Source: Beroe forskalii
Taxonomy: Eukaryota; Ctenophora; Nuda; Beroida; Beroidae
Reading direction: 5' to 3'
Assembly (NCBI GenBank): GCA_011033025.1
Contig: WFMF01000125.1
Span: forward strand, 124,001 to 188,000
Length of the DNA: 64,000 nucleotides
Shown here: piece by piece, positions 58,914-64,000 of the stretch
How the letters are laid out: each line of letters opens with the position of its first letter
Position numbering within the stretch: the first letter of the stretch is position 1
Notes under the pieces: generated by a model
Seen by the model: only the letters and a program-made list of their open reading frames with translations
Databases searched by the model: none
Told to the model about the DNA's origin: nothing
Translations under genes and position numbers: made by a program

Positions 58914-60480
58914 CACACATGTTGGTGACGTTACTCTTGATATTGTCTGTTAATTTAGAACGCACCGTCGCACCCACAGTTATATAAACAGTTTGATGTG
59001 AGCGGTAAAGTCCTTTTACATCAACTTCTGTATTGATTATCTTGAAATTGAGGCAGATGGTCATAAGTGTCAGAAAGAAAGTTAAATAACCAATGCTAGA
59101 AGAAAGGGAGGGTCTTCATATTATGTTCATTCAGTAATTACGAGTAGTATGGACAATTCAATATTCTGCTATAAATGCAAAAACTGTCAGCTAAAAACAA
59201 TGCACTAATGAGGAATGAGGATGAATATTTTTCATGTCCGTTCAGGATGCATTTAATGCACGCTTAGTTTGACTTGTGTGACTAGTTATTGACCGAAATT
59301 TTGAACTGCTTCGAAGCATAATATTTTCCAGAAATATTAATTATATTCGCCACCGCAACAACCCTCAATGTCACAATTATATAACAGTCTCCTAAGTCAC
59401 TAAACCTTAATTAACGTATAGACACAACGCGAATGATCAATTAAGATGCCTTTGTCTATTTCATCTTGCGATCGTGATCTGCATATCACACCAATTTCCG
59501 AGTGTCTGTTTCGTGATAATTTGAAATAATTCGGTCTAGCACATAGTATTGTAAGGGGACGAACATGTCATTGCGCTATTTCACTAATTTGAAATTTTAA
59601 CGTTTTTATTATTTCAAAAGCAATGAAGTCTGGTCTCGATTGTTTAATTGGAGATACACAAAACTATGGCGTAAATTAGCGGAAACCGTGTCTTAAAATC
59701 GTCATGACATTGACAAGTCAGTGGGTGAGTTTACGGCCAACTCGTGCGCTGATTGGGCGATGTCAAATGGGCCTGTGGGTAAGCTAATATACGCCGTCAC
59801 TGGGCTGGGTAATGAAATTAACAATAATCACTCCGGATTCGCACGGGGTGCCTAATATTATGACTGTTTGTCATTAGTTAATTATTGTATATTATTTTTC
59901 TGAATTGGCACATATGACGCCTCAATAATAGTTTCCCATGAGTACTAATAGGTGATTGAGGATGACACCCATCTCATGGCTTAGAGTGGTAAATTGGTGT
60001 GAATTAAAACTGCCTATCTTACAACACCATTAAACTACCACGCACACCCCTGGAAACCTTAAAGTTGCCTTGGTGAGTTACAGAAGGCACCAGTCCCTTG
60101 TACTATTTCAACTATCACTGATACTGCAATTCCAAGGAACTTATATTATGATAACTTATAATATTTTCTGGACTGAATTAATTCTAAAGCAGTTACTTTG
60201 TCCACGCACAGTAATAGACATAATATCGTAGGACCGTCTCCCTTAATGTAAACTATTAAATGCCCGAATATGGAATAATTGCGGAAAGATTTAGCATGAT
60301 AATACGATATTAACATCCTCACACAGTATATATTAAGTTTTATTGTCAGAGCTAGCGGCCGGGAGGGGAGCAGCCTCTCAGACATCGAGTGATATACCTA
60401 TATTAATAACACTCCCGCCGGACAGGCCTGGCTCAGGCAGTGAACAGTTGGAGGTAGCCTAGTTCAGGTAGATGCTCTTA

Positions 60481-60520
60481 AGTCATTAACACACCATTGT
60501 AAGCCATGATAGTGAGATCA
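60481..60520 (-). repeat. CRE-flanked dispersed element
   Basis: Minus strand: TGATCTCACTATCATGGC, core ttacaatggtgtg, end ttaatgact. The core is identical to the copy at 58344. Confidence 0.8.
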
Positions 60521-61868
60521 TGTTCGATTGTTGAGGTGTGGTGCAGAGTCTGCATTATTGTATATATCCCTCATGCCATTTATATCCCTCGATCACGACT
60601 ATTTATTACCCGCAGCAACATTATGAGCAGCTACAGAGAACAAGTGATAAGATGATCTGTGACTTTTAAGTCTTTTCAAATAGCTTCACATAGAGCCATA
60701 GCACCTTTTGAATAAGTAAAGTGTTCATCGTCCGGATTGTATACATAATTAGTGCAATTAACAATGAGGCCACAGGCCCAATTGTAAATTAACACGAATA
60801 ATGATTAAATTCGCCAACGACTTGGATGGACCAAAACCACGCGATTCTATAGGTGTGTATAACGGGGGAACGATTAAATATGGTTTTAAGGTACTGTCAT
60901 GAATGTTTGCATATCAACTCATACGACTAGTTTTACATGCTGCCAGACCATTTATTTCACGCGAGCAACGGGTAACTACCACAACCGAATAAGTGAGGAA
61001 TTAAGTTGTTATCTACTGTGTCTTACTAAGCTTAAAGTTGGTAGATTGGTTCCAGAGAAAGTGGGTATGATACACGGATTAAAGCGAGAAGTAATTATAT
61101 GAGACTCCCTCTTAAATTGTGGTTAATAACATATTCCCACCACATACTCTCGACATTTTTATGAAACTCTCGAATTATTTAGTGTCAGTGAGGGTTCATT
61201 CCAGACGAGGGTCGTTAGAATCGAGTTGGAGGGACAAATTTTGTTTGGTCGGGGTATAATGCGGTCCTGTGATCTCAAATCTCAGCTGCCACCGCATACT
61301 TTCGATTTTAATGAAAAGGGCAGTCGATTAGCCCTCGTCTATTATCCAAGTTACACAGTCAGGGCTTCGCCTCGTCTCTCTAAGTTCTGTATGCGGTCAC
61401 CACATTGACATGTCAACATATAACCTGTTAGTAGTCATGACCTGGGTCTATAAGAATGGTGAATTTCCGGTTATAGCTACACATACAAAGAGACGAATTG
61501 TAAACAATTAATAGTTCTGAAGGGCTGCCATTATTTCAAATATCTGACAACCCTTTACATCGAAACAAAGGCTTCCGTCTGGTTTTGATACTAAGTGGGT
61601 CTCCAATCTCCATCAACCACCTTATTTAAGCTTACAATATATGGTCATTCGCTGGACACTGGTATCCCACAGGCATCAGTATTATGACACTTTCAGAAAT
61701 AGCATTAAATGAGCCTCAGGTATCAGCCATTCATCAGAAATCAGGAGACCGTATAACGCTGAGTTCCAGTACCAGGTTTATGAGCTACCCATGCAGTGAC
61801 GCAGAGTTACCAGTAGGGCGGAGCCTGCCCAGCCTCGACACTGCCCACTGCTAATACATGGTGCCTAA

Positions 61869-61955
61869 ACAAGCCTTATAAAACATGCCTTATAAAACAT
61901 GCCTTATTGAACATGCCTTATAGAACATGCCTTATTAAACATGCCTGATTAAACA
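61869..61955 (+). repeat. 16-bp tandem repeat
   Basis: Five units close to aacatgccttataaa. Confidence 0.95.
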
Positions 61956-62108
61956 CCTTAACCACATGCCACATATATTGCTTGTTCGCGTCACTATCAG
62001 ACTGAACCACGTGTCTAACGGGGTGTGCTCAGGGATCTTTGCATCACCAGTTGAGTTGAATGTTATGAAATAATAACGATATTGATAATGATAAAATATT
62101 GTTATGAT

Positions 62109-62158
62109 CAGTTCATTAAACTCACAACAGAACAAATATTAAATTAACTAACTGAGGC
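62109..62158 (+). repeat. Distant copy of the repeat at 16406
   Basis: ttcattaaactcacaacaga, then attaaattaactaactgagg, nearly identical to 16406-16453. Confidence 0.85.
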
Positions 62159-64000
62159 ATCAAATTAATATGATTGTAGCACTGATGATGTTCTGAAAGT
62201 ACTTTGCTATTTAAAAATCAGCTCGTGTGTCTCATTAAAAGTGTTGTGAAACCTGGCAATTGACAGTAACAAAGTATATATGATCAGTTTATTGACTTAT
62301 TGTACGGTTATCAAGTAAAATGCTATTGATTATAACCATCAGCTGATCATATGGTTTTTTAACCTACTCCAATACTGAGTTAATATAACTACAATAATAT
62401 TGTTAAGGTTGTTCAGAATGGAACTAGTGATTTATTTCTGAAAGCTGTTGCATACTTATTCCACGGATAAGGTGGCTTAAAGAATTACATGTTTAAGATC
62501 AAGTATATTGAGACTCTGAGAACGCTTGTGTCACAGAAACACAGAATCTATATTCCAGTGACTTTGAGGGACATTTCTTGCAAACCAGACGCCGAACCAA
62601 AGTAGCTACGGTATTTCCTTAGAAATTAGGATTAAAATGTGACGTAAAGTCTTATATTTCCCGAATTTGATGTTGAAAGAATATTGATTTCGAGGTTGCC
62701 ACTCCTAAAATGAAACATTTCGAAGTGCAATTAGTGGTTAATCAAAGTTCAAAGGGCCTTGATTTAAATTGTCACTCTCACTCACTAAGCACTGACGTCA
62801 CTGTGGAAGGAATGACGCACTGTTCATTCCTCAGATGTTTCAGATGCCTCCCTTGGCTGGTACACTCTGAATGCCATACCTACAAATCAGAAATTACACA
62901 CCAAATTCCTAGAACTCGCGCTCCCTGCACAAAGACTTCCATGAAATTAAAGTATTAATTCATTCGGTCAAGTTGCAGTGAATTTGTAACAAAATCATTT
63001 GAAATTGAAAACCTGTGCCCACTTACAGTACTAATAAATGTACGGGAATGTATAAGATAATGTCCACGTGTCCCATTTAACACCCGTACGAACAAAGCTC
63101 ACACTGCACTATAATCGCGAGTGGACAATGGATTATGTAATGCCACTTAAGCTTCCAGATTATAAACTGTAGTTACAACCAGTTCAAATCCTTAATCTAT
63201 ATTCTATCAATCTGAGTATTTAGACATTTTAAAAGCGCTCATTACAGCTTGGCGAGCGAAGCAAACGACAGGATGCCAGACACTGACCAGGACATAAATA
63301 GGTTATTGACCAGTCGCCCAACGCACACCGAACGCCTCTGAAATTAAATGGCCATTTATTATTAAGGATGCATTCAGGGGAAATGAGGGGCACCAAAGAT
63401 GCATTGAAGATAGAAATTCGGTGCGTTTAGGGTGAAGATACTAAGCGTTTAGGGTGCATTTAATGCTGGTCCACCCAGAGTGTCACAATTTAGACATAGA
63501 GAGAAGGGAGCATTATTTTGTACATTCATTGATATAGAACCCTCTGACGCTTTCATTGATATCTATAATACATGGAAATTTGTCTGATCGGGTCACTATT
63601 GGTTTAGACCCTCGCACTTCGGGCTGTGGGTCAAAAGCGGATATATCTCAAAGTGGACCCTATAGGCGCGTGTCTATGTATTCTATTATTATCCTTCCAA
63701 TGAACCACTAGCCTCATTGCATGAAGCTGAAAACCTGAAATTCCCATACCAGTACCAGTTCACAGTCTAGAGCAGCGAGGTCAGAACATGAACTACATTA
63801 TAAGATCATATTATATAAACGTTTATAGCTTGCCACACCTAAATCTAAATGTGAGTCAATGTTAGTGATTGAGAAGTGTACCAGAAAGCAATATGTTTTG
63901 TATATTCACATTTAAAGCTTCATCATGATGTAAGGATCTGAGTAACTTCGCAAACAGTACTCTTCTCTCTCTTCCTAGGGATAGTAATTACAGCATAATG

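Larger units (their letters stand above)
58914..64000. other. No gene recognised in right flank
   Basis: AT-rich non-coding sequence. Contains a weak CRE-flanked copy near 59962-60001 (gatgacacccatctcatggc), the good copy at 60481, a tandem repeat at 61869-61955 and a third copy of the PGAM5-side repeat at 62109-62158. Confidence 0.5.

Noticed and set aside
62790..62825. TGACGTCACTG near 62798 as another CRE-flanked element
   Set aside because: Lacks the ATTATCA extension and the AATGGTGTG core.

Overview
The window is nuclear DNA of an invertebrate animal. It is AT-rich and gene-poor, with spliced genes, many transposon remnants and one 100-base assembly gap (35900-35999). The recognisable genes are all animal families: PGAM5, Phactr, and a secreted papain-fold protein carrying trefoil and beta/gamma-crystallin domains. 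The papain fold has Ser where Cys is expected, as in sponge silicateins and in TINAG proteins. That fits an early-branching animal such as a sponge or cnidarian, but the window alone does not settle the taxon.

Layout. 1-8100: an intronless 570-residue gene (4307-6019) inside a large inverted duplication. Arms of about 2.7 kb (510-3214 and 5353-8100) flank a 2.1 kb spacer, and the arms begin exactly at the trefoil domain. 8100-15100: a dense transposon graveyard. It holds a cloverleaf of nested palindromes (about 9888-10080), two inverted-repeat elements, a third copy of the crystallin exon trapped between two transposons, a truncated foldback element with 21-bp repeats, an 81-bp TA-flanked MITE and a GC-rich MITE. 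15.4-17.8 kb: the genic core, with PGAM5 followed by the first exons of a Phactr gene. 21.4-25.2 kb: a purine-rich tract and a complete 3.1 kb foldback element. 26-64 kb: mostly non-coding, perhaps Phactr intron or intergenic. It holds hAT elements with clean 8-bp target duplications, a TIR element carrying a transposon-type ORF (37.9-39.1 kb), minisatellites, ATGT arrays and a few weak candidate exons.

The most unexpected signal is a dispersed element of about 40-45 bp. It starts with a CRE-like TGACGTCA half, has a core close to GCTTACAATGGTGTG, and usually ends in TGATGACGTC. At least thirteen copies on both strands lie between 19.8 and 60.5 kb, with weaker ones elsewhere. Most lie outside recognisable transposons.

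The genes show no shared pathway. The protease-like protein should be secreted, PGAM5 is a mitochondrial phosphatase, and Phactr is an actin and PP1 regulator. What ties the window together is repeat-driven rearrangement around the protease-trefoil-crystallin gene.
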